Shown one piece after another: positions 1-6,501 of a DNA stretch of 6,501 nt. The notes beneath the pieces are model-generated. The model searched no databases. It saw only the letters and a list, made by a program, of their open reading frames with translations, and had not been told where the DNA came from. The position numbers were made by a program, and so were the translations under genes. This DNA is from an uncultured Collinsella sp. Its GTDB lineage: Bacteria > Actinomycetota > Coriobacteriia > Coriobacteriales > Coriobacteriaceae. The stretch is from the NCBI GenBank assembly GCA_902496005.1, contig CABUZI010000095.1, forward strand, positions 1 through 6,501, read 5' to 3'. The first letter of the stretch is position 1; each line of letters begins with the position of its first letter.

Positions 1-1
1 G

Positions 2-70
2 GAGTGGGGCGACAGGGCCGTGTGGGAGGACCTCCACCACAGGGACCCGTACCCGTTCTGGCTGGATTAA
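2..70 (+). CDS. 3' end of an unrecognised upstream gene (partial)
   Basis: The frame starting at base 2 stays open from the window edge to a TAA at 68-70 and reads as 22 residues. They begin EWGDRAVWED and end RDPYPFWLD. The mix of aromatic, acidic and basic residues and the G/C-rich third positions look like genuine protein C-terminus, and a strong terminator follows 55 bases later. I do not recognise the family; the visible part is too short for any functional call. Two of its 22 sense codons are AGG (Arg), a codon the opp genes use rarely, which could hint at a different origin but is a very small sample. It lies on the same strand as opp but is separated by the terminator, so it is probably not part of the operon. 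Confidence 0.6.
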   Translation, partial: EWGDRAVWEDLHHRDPYPFWLD

Positions 71-124
71 TGGATGGAAACGGGTGTTCTATCGGGACAC
101 ACATTTTGTCCTATAAGCCGCAAT

Positions 125-155
125 GGGTCTCGCAGGTGCGGGACCCTTTTTGTTT
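125..155 (+). terminator. Rho-independent terminator of the upstream gene
   Basis: GGGTCTCGC (125-133) pairs with GCGGGACCC (138-146), a 9-bp stem with one G-U pair and a four-base loop AGGT. It is followed at once by TTTTTGTTT (147-155). This is a textbook intrinsic terminator on the + strand. It insulates oppA from readthrough, implying that the operon has its own promoter downstream. Confidence 0.88.
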
Positions 156-264
156 ACATATTTGTAACAGAGTCAAAATATCCCCACATACTTCGCCCAA
201 CTAAAGAAATTCTCGACCGTTAACCGGAATTAGCCCCAAATCGTGCATAAAATGCGCTACTGTA

Positions 265-293
265 TTGCGAAACGTTGGTCTGTTGTGCATAAC
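265..293 (+). promoter_or_regulatory. Putative oppA promoter (housekeeping sigma type)
   Basis: TTGCGA (265-270) and CATAAC (288-293) are separated by 17 bases; each hexamer matches the consensus at four of six positions. Transcription would begin near 300, giving a leader of about 93 bases. It is the best-spaced pair between the upstream terminator and oppA. A closer -10 match, TAAAAT at 248-253, has no acceptable -35 at the right distance. Predicted by eye only. Confidence 0.4.
282..293 (+). promoter_or_regulatory. Near-palindrome over the -10, possible operator
   Basis: GTTGTGCATAAC is symmetric at 10 of 12 positions and covers the putative -10 hexamer. Its core octamer GTGCATAA (285-292) recurs exactly at 243-250, 42 bp upstream, about four helical turns and so on the same DNA face. 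The upstream copy lies in its own small palindrome (GCAT-AAA-ATGC, 245-255). The arrangement resembles paired binding sites of a dimeric repressor, but no specific regulator can be named. Confidence 0.3.
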
Positions 294-380
294 CAGCCAT
301 AGCAACGGGCGGCGTTTTGATGGTTCGGATCGGATTGTCTCGATATGTGTCCGACTGAACATTTCTTTGTCCTATCTCAT

Positions 381-387
381 AAGGAGG
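381..387 (+). promoter_or_regulatory. oppA ribosome binding site
   Basis: AAGGAGG, an essentially perfect Shine-Dalgarno sequence, lies five bases before the ATG at 393. It decides the oppA start: the in-frame ATG at 345 lies upstream of it, and the later in-frame ATGs at 405 and 423 are too far away. Confidence 0.85.
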
Positions 388-392
388 ATGGC

Positions 393-2069
393 ATGGCTGA
401 TTCTATGTTCCACCAGCCCGTTATGGGTCGTCGCGCCTTTGTTGGCGGCACCCTTGCTGCGAGCTCCATGGCTTTTCTTGCCGCATGCGGCAAGAAGGGC
501 GGCGACGCTTCCGGTTCTGAGTCCGGTTCGACGCTGAACTTCTACATCAACAACCCGGTCTGCATCGACCCCTACAATGTCCAGGAGGACCAGGGCACTC
601 AGGTCGAGTACCAGCTCTTTGACGCTCTGACCTCTTATGACGCCGAGAAGGGCGAGATCGTTCCGCTGGCTTGCGAGTCCTTCGAGGCCAACGACGACGC
701 CACCGAGTTTACCTTCAAGATCAAGAAGGCCAAGTTCCACAACGGTGACGACGTTACCTCCAAGTCCTTCAAGCTCGGTTGGGAGCGTCTGGTCAACACC
801 AAGTCGGCCATCGCTACCGAGTATGGCCCTTCCGAGGTCTCCTATCACCTTTCCATGGTCGAGGGCTATGACGATCTGCTTGCCGGTAACGCTACCGAGC
901 TCAGCGGTGTTACCTGCCCCGACGATGAGACCCTCGTCGTCAAGCTGTCTTCCGCTTACGCCGACTTCCCCTTCGTCGCCTCTCACCCGGCTTTGGCCCC
1001 GGTTCCCGAGTGCGCCGAGTCCGATGCCAAGAGCTTCTATCTTGCACCGGTCGGTAACGGCCCGTTCATGATGGACGGCAAGTGGGAGGATGGTCAGGAG
1101 ATCAACCTCAAGAAGTTCGACGATTACTATGGCGACAAGGCCAAGATCGATGGCATCCACTTCCAGGTCATCAAGGACATGGAGACTGCTTACAAGGAGT
1201 TCCAGGCCGGTAACCTCGACGTCTGCGACGTTCCCGTTGCTCAGATCGACGCCGCCAAGAAGGATCGCGGCGTGTCCAAGGACGGCTACACCATGGGCGA
1301 CGGCGAGCGCATGCTGCTCGGCTCCGAGCCTTCCACCTACTACCTGACCTGCAACAACACGGCCGAGCCGTTCAACAACGCCGACCTGCGCAGGGGTATC
1401 TCCCTGGCCATTAACCGTGAGGCCATCTGCAAGACCATCTTCAAGGGTACCCGTACCCCCGCCGACGGCATTGTTCCTCCGGGCATCGATGGCTACAAGG
1501 AGGGCGCATGGGAGTTCTGCGCCTACGACGTCGACAAGGCTAACGAGTACCTCGACAAGGTTGCTCCCGCTGACGCCAACGGCGATCGTGGCATTAACGT
1601 GACCCTTTCCTACAACCAGGACGGTGGCCACAAGGAGATCATGGAGTCCATCATCGGCGACCTCGCCAAGGTTGGCGTTACCGCTACTTCCGATACCCCT
1701 GAGTGGTCTGCCCTGCTCGAGCAGTATCAGAACTTCAACTATCAGTTCGGTCGTCTGGGTTGGATTGCCGACTACCCGATCATGGACAACTTCCTGTATC
1801 CGCTGTTCCACTCCGACTCCCTCGGTGGCGACAACCGCTCTGGTTACAACAACCCCGAGTTCGACGCCAAGGTCGACGAGGCTCGTACCACGGTTGACGA
1901 CGAAGAGCGCGTCGCTAAGATGCAGGAGGCCGACGCAATGGTCGCTGCCGACTGCCCGGTCATCCCGGTGATGTTCTACACGCACACCATCGTCGGCTCC
2001 GATCGCATCAAGCACCTCTATGTCGATCCGCAGAAGCATGCCGAGCTGGGTACCGCTGAGCTCGCCTAA
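393..2069 (+). CDS. oppA: OppA, peptide-binding lipoprotein of ABC importer
   Basis: Encodes a 558-residue extracellular solute-binding protein of family 5 (SBP_bac_5), the usual size for OppA. It captures peptides outside the cell and hands them to OppB/OppC. The N-terminus has a twin-arginine motif (GRRAFVGG, residues 12-19), a hydrophobic stretch and a lipobox FLAAC with the lipidated Cys at 32, followed by a short Gly/Ser/Lys linker, so Tat export and membrane anchoring are likely. Family landmarks are FTFKIKKAKFHNGDDVTSKSF (106-126, with a tryptophan at 130), GNGPFMMDGKWEDGQ (221-235), LRRGISLAINREAI (332-345) and GWIADYPIMDNFLYPLF (456-472). Asp460 in the last motif aligns by eye with the Asp that binds the peptide amino terminus in E. 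coli OppA (Asp419). Nine further cysteines are present, many for an exported protein. Substrate peptide length cannot be judged, and a dipeptide (Dpp-type) role is possible. The start is set by the strong ribosome binding site. Confidence 0.95.
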   Translation: MADSMFHQPVMGRRAFVGGTLAASSMAFLAACGKKGGDASGSESGSTLNFYINNPVCIDPYNVQEDQGTQVEYQLFDALTSYDAEKGEIVPLACESFEANDDATEFTFKIKKAKFHNGDDVTSKSFKLGWERLVNTKSAIATEYGPSEVSYHLSMVEGYDDLLAGNATELSGVTCPDDETLVVKLSSAYADFPFVASHPALAPVPECAESDAKSFYLAPVGNGPFMMDGKWEDGQEINLKKFDDYYGDKAKIDGIHFQVIKDMETAYKEFQAGNLDVCDVPVAQIDAAKKDRGVSKDGYTMGDGERMLLGSEPSTYYLTCNNTAEPFNNADLRRGISLAINREAICKTIFKGTRTPADGIVPPGIDGYKEGAWEFCAYDVDKANEYLDKVAPADANGDRGINVTLSYNQDGGHKEIMESIIGDLAKVGVTATSDTPEWSALLEQYQNFNYQFGRLGWIADYPIMDNFLYPLFHSDSLGGDNRSGYNNPEFDAKVDEARTTVDDEERVAKMQEADAMVAADCPVIPVMFYTHTIVGSDRIKHLYVDPQKHAELGTAELA

Positions 2070-2080
2070 GAGTTTGCAGC

Positions 2081-2118
2081 TTCCGTGAGGGTCAAGTATT
2101 TACGTAGACCTCATGGGA
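2081..2118 (+). other. Hairpin just after the oppA stop
   Basis: Bases 2081-2093 (ending CCGTGAGGGTC) pair with 2107-2118 (beginning GACCTCATGG). The stem is about 12 bp with one bulged G (2091), two G-U pairs and a 13-base loop. It starts 11 bases after the oppA stop. No T-tract follows, so it is more likely a block to 3' exonuclease that stabilises oppA mRNA than a terminator. A weaker hairpin follows at 2126-2150 (AGTT/AACT and CCCT/GGGG with an internal loop). Confidence 0.55.
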
Positions 2119-2165
2119 AACATACAGTTCTCCCTAACCTGGGGTAAACTGGCTGATGGTAATTT

Positions 2166-2195
2166 TGGGATGCCGGTCTGGCGATCGGCATCCCA
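2166..2195 (+). terminator. Hairpin between oppA and oppB: partial terminator or stabiliser
   Basis: TGGGATGCCG (2166-2175) pairs perfectly with CGGCATCCCA (2186-2195), a 10-bp GC-rich stem with a 10-base loop. Only TTTAGGTT follows, a poor U-tract, so termination would be leaky. Such structures between a binding-protein gene and its permease genes are a known way of making more binding protein than membrane complex. Partial termination versus protection of the oppA transcript cannot be told apart from sequence. Confidence 0.6.
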
Positions 2196-2205
2196 TTTAG
2201 GTTAA

Positions 2206-2221
2206 TCCCTAGATAGGGGAG
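2206..2221 (+). promoter_or_regulatory. oppB ribosome binding site, possibly hidden in a hairpin
   Basis: GGGGAG (2216-2221) is the only Shine-Dalgarno-like sequence before the oppB ATG at 2226, spaced four bases from it. TCCCT (2206-2210) can pair with AGGGG (2215-2219) around a four-base loop, burying most of the site. If formed, this would lower oppB translation relative to oppA. Confidence 0.45.
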
Positions 2222-2225
2222 TGGT

Positions 2226-3263
2226 ATGGGTAAGTACATCGTTAAACGTGTGCTTCAGTTCATCCCGGTGTTTTTGGGCGTTACGCTGATTCTGTTCGCC
2301 CTCCAGAATATCGTGCCGGGAGATCCGATCAAGCTGATCGGTGGAGACAAGGCTCTGTCCCCCGAGGTGGAGCTTCAGCTTCGCGTCCGCTATCACCTGG
2401 TCCAGTCGGACGAGGATGGCAACGCGATCCTTGACGAGAACGGCGACCCCGTTCAAACGTCGCTCGTGGACCGTTACTTGTATTACATGAACGGCCTGCT
2501 TCATGGCGATCTGGGCAATTCGTATCAGCGCAAGCTGCCGGTTACGGAAATCTTTGCCCAGAAGTATCCGTATACGGTCAAACTTGCCGCGTGCGCCATC
2601 GTGCTCGAGGCAATCATGGGTATCGGTGCGGGTATCATTTCGGCGGTTAAGCGTTATTCCTTCTGGGATATTTTGGTAACGCTCACCACTTCGATCCTCG
2701 TTGCCGTCCCGGCTTTCTGGCTCGGTATGTTGCTGCAACTGTTCTTTGGCGTCATTCTCAAGGACGCCACGGGCGGTGCATTCTCCATGCCGATCTCGGG
2801 TGCCGGCGGTTCCAGCTCTCAGTATCAGGATTGGATGCACTATGTGCTTCCGACCATTACGCTGGCTTCGGTTTCGACCGCTTACGCCGCCCGCATTATG
2901 CGCTCGCAGCTGCTTGACGTCATGAACCAGGATTACATCCGTACGGCAAAGGCCAAGGGTCTCTCCAATCGCGCGATCATCATCAAGCACGCGCTTAAGA
3001 ATGCACTCATCCCCGTCGTTACCTATATTGGTGTCGACTTTGGCGGCATGCTTTCGGGCGCCATCCTGACCGAGACGGTCTTTAACTGGCCCGGTATCGG
3101 CTATGAGGTCTATCGCGCCATTAGCATGCGTGACTGGCCCATCGTTATGGGCGGCGTTACGCTCATCGTCGTCGTCGTCATGGTGATCAACCTGCTCGTC
3201 GACATTAGCTATGCATTCCTCGACCCGCGCATCCGCCTTGGCGGTCCGTCGGATAAGGCCTAA
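2226..3263 (+). CDS. oppB: OppB, peptide ABC transporter permease
   Basis: Encodes a 345-residue inner-membrane permease of the BPD_transp_1 family, one half of the peptide channel. It opens with the typical OppB/DppB pattern KRVLQFIPVFLGVTLILFAL (residues 7-26, first membrane segment), followed by PGDP (31-34) and the GLLHGDLGNSY motif (90-100). Further hydrophobic segments lie near 117-140, 147-178, 204-222, 262-283 and 305-330. The EAA-type cytoplasmic loop that docks on the ATPases is DYIRTAKAKGLSNRAIIIKH (236-255), leading to NALIPV (259-264). TETVFNWPGIG (282-292) and the C-terminal FLDPRIR (331-337) are also typical. An acidic insert near 61-75 (DEDGN and DENGD) interrupts the outer loop after the first membrane segment. 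oppC follows after 14 bases, so both are co-expressed. Confidence 0.95.
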   Translation: MGKYIVKRVLQFIPVFLGVTLILFALQNIVPGDPIKLIGGDKALSPEVELQLRVRYHLVQSDEDGNAILDENGDPVQTSLVDRYLYYMNGLLHGDLGNSYQRKLPVTEIFAQKYPYTVKLAACAIVLEAIMGIGAGIISAVKRYSFWDILVTLTTSILVAVPAFWLGMLLQLFFGVILKDATGGAFSMPISGAGGSSSQYQDWMHYVLPTITLASVSTAYAARIMRSQLLDVMNQDYIRTAKAKGLSNRAIIIKHALKNALIPVVTYIGVDFGGMLSGAILTETVFNWPGIGYEVYRAISMRDWPIVMGGVTLIVVVVMVINLLVDISYAFLDPRIRLGGPSDKA

Positions 3264-3277
3264 GGGAGGTACGTCTC

Positions 3278-4213
3278 ATGCAGGAAACTGATTCTCAGTC
3301 TCAGGAGCAGGCTACCGCCACCAAGGCCGCATCTGCTCCCGCTAAGTCCCGCACACTGTGGGGCGACGCTTTTAAGCGTCTTCGTAAGAACAAGCTCGCC
3401 GTTATCGGTGTCTGCTGGATCATCATCGTCGTTGTGGTTGCCCTGACCGCAGATCTGTGGGCTAAGCCCTGGCTCGGTTCGCCGACGGCTTCCGACTCGA
3501 CCACCATGGCCGAGACGTCGCTGCTGGCTCCGTGTGCCGAGCACCCGTTTGGTACCGACGCCCTTGGCCGTGACATTCTTGTCCGTGTTATCTACGGTGC
3601 ACGCGTTTCGCTTTCCGTCGGCATTATGGCCACCGCAATCTCCACGGTGATCGGTCTGGTCATGGGTGCTCTGGCCGGTTTCTACGGCGGTATCTGGGAT
3701 ACGATCATCATGCGCTGCGCGGATATCTTCCTGGCATTCCCGTACGTGCTGTTCGTTGTCGCCATGATCGCCGTTATCGGCCGTGGTCTTCAGAACGTCT
3801 TTATCGCCATCGGTATTCTCGGCTGGCCTTCGATTGCGCGCGTCTTCCGATCCGCGATCCTGACGGTCAAGGAAAACGACTATGTTGACGCTGCGCGCGC
3901 GATGGGTGCATCTGATGCTCGTATCGTCGTGCGTCACATCTTCCCGAACTCCGTCGCTTCCATCGTGGTCTACGCGACTATGAACATTGGTGGCGCCATT
4001 CTGACCGAGTCCGCTCTGTCCTTCCTCGGCATGGGCGTTATTCCGCCTACGCCTTCGTGGGGCTCCATGATTCAGGATGGTCAGCAGTATCTGCTGACTG
4101 CTCCCTGGATGATGATCATGCCCGGTCTGGCAATTCTCTCGACGGTGCTCGCCTTCACCCTGCTGGGTGACGGTCTGCGCGACGCCCTCGACGTCAAGAT
4201 GAAGGACGCATAA
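3278..4213 (+). CDS. oppC: OppC, peptide ABC transporter permease
   Basis: Encodes the 311-residue partner permease, of usual length for OppC/DppC. A polar, Ala/Ser/Gln-rich N-terminal tail (1-25) precedes the OppC_N-type segment LWGDAFKRLRKNKLAVIGV (27-45) and first membrane helix (41-58). The family signature HPFGTDALGRDILVRVIYGA (89-108) is complete. The EAA coupling loop is DYVDAARAMGASDARIVVRH (201-220). LSFLGMG (247-253), PPTPSWGSMI (256-265) and GDGLRDALD (297-305) are characteristic of this subunit. More hydrophobic segments lie near 112-135, 152-168, 171-185, 226-243 and 275-296. The start at 3278 is supported by GGAGGT (3265-3270) seven bases upstream, in a Shine-Dalgarno region that begins at the oppB stop. 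oppD begins two bases after its stop. Confidence 0.95.
   Translation: MQETDSQSQEQATATKAASAPAKSRTLWGDAFKRLRKNKLAVIGVCWIIIVVVVALTADLWAKPWLGSPTASDSTTMAETSLLAPCAEHPFGTDALGRDILVRVIYGARVSLSVGIMATAISTVIGLVMGALAGFYGGIWDTIIMRCADIFLAFPYVLFVVAMIAVIGRGLQNVFIAIGILGWPSIARVFRSAILTVKENDYVDAARAMGASDARIVVRHIFPNSVASIVVYATMNIGGAILTESALSFLGMGVIPPTPSWGSMIQDGQQYLLTAPWMMIMPGLAILSTVLAFTLLGDGLRDALDVKMKDA
4201..4206 (+). promoter_or_regulatory. oppD ribosome binding site inside oppC
   Basis: GAAGGA lies within the last codons of oppC, nine bases before the oppD ATG at 4216. The oppC stop is at 4211-4213, leaving a two-base gap, so ribosomes finishing oppC are placed to start oppD (translational coupling). Confidence 0.6.
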
Positions 4214-4215
4214 GG

Positions 4216-5306
4216 ATGAAGAAGAACAAGAACTATGTGGACCTGAAGGAGCAGCCGGTTCCCGAGGGCCAGCATCTGCTCGAGGTCGATGACCTTAAGA
4301 TGTATTTCCATACCGAGGATGGTGTCGTTCGCGCTGTCGACGGTGTGTCCTACACGCTCGATCGCGGCGAGACCCTGGGTGTCGTCGGTGAGTCCGGCTC
4401 CGGTAAGTCCGTGACCGCCATGACCATCATGGGCCTCATCTCGATGCCTCCGGGAAAGATCGAGGGCGGCGACGTTCGCTATCGCGGTCGTTCTATTCTC
4501 GAGATGACCGAGGAAGAGATGCAGCACATTCGCGGTAACGACATCGCGATGATCTTCCAAGATCCTATGACCTCCTTGAACCCGGTCTATAAGATCGGCA
4601 AGCAGGTGGGCGAGGGTCTTCGTCTGCACCGTGGCTACTCCAAGCAGGAGGCGCTCAAGCGCGCCACCGAGCTTTTGGACCTCGTTGGTATTCCCGAGCC
4701 CGAGAAGCGCGTCAATGAGTATCCGCACCAGTTCTCTGGCGGTATGCGTCAGCGCGTCATGATTGCTATGGCTCTTGCCTGCGATCCCGATATTCTGATT
4801 GCCGACGAGCCCACGACTGCCCTGGACGTTACCATTCAGGCTCAGATTATTGAGCTTATGCAGGAAATGCAGGAGAAGAACGGCAACGCCATCATCATGA
4901 TTACCCATGACCTGGGTGTCGTCGCCGATATGGCCGACAAGATCATGGTTATGTACGCCGGTCGTCCCGTCGAGTTCGGTACTGCTGAGGAAATCTTCTA
5001 CGAGAGCCGCCACCCCTATACCTGGGGCCTGATTCGCTCCATCCCGGAGCAGGCTATCGATGAGAAGAAACCGCTTACGCCGATTCACGGCAACCCGCCT
5101 TCGCTCATGAACCTGCCCGAGGGCTGCGTATTCTCGCCTCGTTGCCCCTATGCGACCGATAAGTGCCGCAAGCAGCGCCCCGAGCGCGTTGTCACCGAGT
5201 CTGGTCACTACTCTGCGTGCCACTACTCCGGTGACCCCGAGTTCCTCAAGAACGCTCCTGAGACGTCCCGTACGCGCAAGGATTCCAAGAAGGGAGGCGA
5301 GGCGTA

Positions 5307-5307
<1 letters not shown>
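4216..5307 (+). CDS. oppD: OppD, ATP-binding subunit of peptide importer
   Basis: Encodes a 363-residue ABC ATPase with an oligopeptide/dipeptide C-terminal domain (oligo_HPY), which powers import from the cytoplasmic side. Motifs are complete: Walker A GESGSGKS (58-65), Q-loop Gln115 in IFQDP, signature FSGGMRQR (173-180), Walker B ILIADEPT (193-200) with catalytic Glu198, D-loop ALDV (202-205) and switch His231. HPYTWGL (266-272) opens the C-terminal domain, which has four cysteines spaced C-x5-C-x6-C-x17-C (304, 310, 317, 335). Equivalent cysteines in related DppD/OppD proteins hold a [4Fe-4S] cluster, so one is likely here. The signature has Met where OppF has Gln (SGGM versus SGGQ), usual for OppD. 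The tail (350-363) is basic and likely flexible. Its stop overlaps the oppF start. Confidence 0.95.

Positions 5308-5309
<2 letters not shown>
5290..5309 (+). promoter_or_regulatory. oppD/oppF junction: ribosome binding site and overlapping stop-start
   Basis: AAGGGAGG (5290-5297) lies in the end of oppD, nine bases before the oppF ATG. The junction reads TAATG: the oppD stop (5305-5307) shares one base with the oppF start (5307-5309). This arrangement favours re-initiation and near-equal amounts of the two ATPases, as expected for an OppD-OppF heterodimer. Confidence 0.75.
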
Positions 5310-6335
<1,026 letters not shown>

Positions 6336-6390
6336 TCGGTTTTTTTCGTCCGGGCCCGCCCTGGTGTTACTTTTCAGAACGTCCTCGGAC

Positions 6391-6439
6391 ATGCAAGAAA
6401 CCCCCGCTGCGCACTTCGTGCGGCGGGGGTTTCTTGCGT
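6391..6439. terminator. Bidirectional terminator between convergent genes
   Basis: GCAAGAAACCCCCGC (6393-6407) pairs without mismatch with GCGGGGGTTTCTTGC (6423-6437). An A-T and a G-T pair extend the base, and an inner stem CGCAC/GTGCG (6410-6414 / 6418-6422) closes a three-base TTC loop. The T-rich arm (TTTCTT) is on the 3' side whichever strand is transcribed, so the element can stop transcripts from both oppF and the convergent minus-strand gene whose stop lies 11 bases beyond it. Confidence 0.88.
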
Positions 6440-6449
6440 CCTGACGCTC

Positions 6450-6500
6450 CTATTTGGCAAGGTGTTTTTTAGAATCCATTTTGCGCTCGGCCTCGAAGGC
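6450..6500 (-). CDS. 3' end of a convergent minus-strand gene (partial)
   Basis: Read on the minus strand from the window edge, one frame gives 16 residues, AFEAERKMDSKKHLAK, then TAG (6452-6450). The lysine-rich end and codon choice look like a real cytoplasmic protein C-terminus, and the bidirectional terminator directly follows the stop, where a gene end is expected. The family cannot be recognised from so few residues. It is convergent with opp and so not part of the operon. Confidence 0.55.
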   Translation of the reverse strand, partial: AFEAERKMDSKKHLAK

Positions 6501-6501
6501 C

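Larger units (their letters stand above)
71..392 (+). other. Intergenic control region upstream of oppA
   Basis: These 322 bases contain no convincing gene. The first part (71-155) is the 3' trailer of the upstream gene: a small hairpin (GTGTTC 84-89 with GGACAC 95-100) and then the main terminator. The rest (156-392) is more AT-rich than the flanking genes and holds the putative oppA promoter, repeated and palindromic motifs and the oppA ribosome binding site. An inverted repeat TTACA-N4-TGTAA (154-158 / 163-167) sits immediately after the terminator and could be a regulator site. Another imperfect inverted structure lies at 208-231 (CCG/CGG flanked by AATT on both sides). Neither matches an operator I can name. 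Short reading frames across this region have no ribosome binding site and look like chance. Confidence 0.7.

Noticed and set aside
112..117. TATAAG as a -10 element for a short transcript ending at the 125-155 terminator.
   Set aside because: The hexamer is good, but no -35-like sequence lies 16-18 bases upstream, and the resulting RNA would be only about 30 bases.
4..204. A 66-residue + strand frame at the window start.
   Set aside because: It competes with the more protein-like frame ending at 70 and runs straight through the terminator stem and T-tract at 125-155.
345..392. An in-frame extension of oppA starting at ATG 345.
   Set aside because: No ribosome binding site precedes 345, the extension would put the perfect AAGGAGG inside the coding region, and it would add 16 residues unlike a signal peptide before the twin-arginine region.
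265..537. A 90-residue frame overlapping the oppA leader and start.
   Set aside because: It has no Shine-Dalgarno sequence, is out of frame with oppA and becomes Ala/Leu/Arg-rich where it reads oppA sequence in another phase; it also overlaps the putative promoter.
372..2039. A 555-residue open frame on the minus strand across oppA, with similar long antisense frames over oppB, oppC, oppD and oppF.
   Set aside because: In all five cases the antisense codons are exactly in phase with the sense codons, so their stops correspond to TTA, CTA and TCA, which this high-GC genome avoids. The frames have no ribosome binding sites and their sequences are low-complexity Val/Leu/Asp/Arg mixtures, while the sense strands encode complete recognised families.
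2099..2126. A possible internal promoter for oppB-F (TTTACG-N16-CATACA).
   Set aside because: Both hexamers match weakly (four and three of six) and the -35 lies inside the loop and stem of a clear hairpin; structure after oppA explains the region better.

Overview
The window holds one complete five-gene ABC peptide-import operon, oppA-oppB-oppC-oppD-oppF, read left to right. It is flanked by the last codons of one gene on each side. GC content is high (roughly 58-60% by eye), third positions favour C/G, Leu TTA/CTA and Ser TCA are nearly absent, and OppA carries a twin-arginine lipoprotein signal. Together these suggest an anaerobic high-GC Gram-positive, most like Collinsella or another member of Coriobacteriia. 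The assignment rests on general resemblance, with no database search.

Layout: 2-70 is the 3' end of an unrecognised + strand gene. A strong intrinsic terminator at 125-155 closes that unit. Bases 156-392 are the oppA control region, with a plausible promoter (TTGCGA-N17-CATAAC, 265-293), a near-palindrome over its -10, and a second copy of the octamer GTGCATAA 42 bp upstream. oppA (393-2069) encodes the peptide-binding lipoprotein. The 156-base gap after it is unusually structured: three hairpins, plus a small fourth one that can hide the oppB ribosome binding site. This suggests that binding protein is made in excess over the membrane complex. oppB (2226-3263), oppC (3278-4213), oppD (4216-5307) and oppF (5307-6335) follow with gaps of 14, 2 and -1 bases, which indicates translational coupling. 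A short T7-tailed hairpin overlaps the oppF stop. A 15-bp perfect GC-rich hairpin at 6391-6439 separates the operon from a convergent minus-strand gene, of which only the last 16 codons and stop (6450-6500) are visible.

How the parts work together: OppA, lipid-anchored on the outer face of the membrane, captures peptides and delivers them to the OppB/OppC channel. OppD and OppF are the two distinct ATPase subunits that drive import. All key ATPase motifs are intact in both, both carry a four-cysteine C-terminal motif, and both permeases keep the EAA coupling loop, so the importer appears functional. I see no mobile element, CRISPR array, RNA gene or new defence system. The interest lies in the regulatory structure and some protein details.
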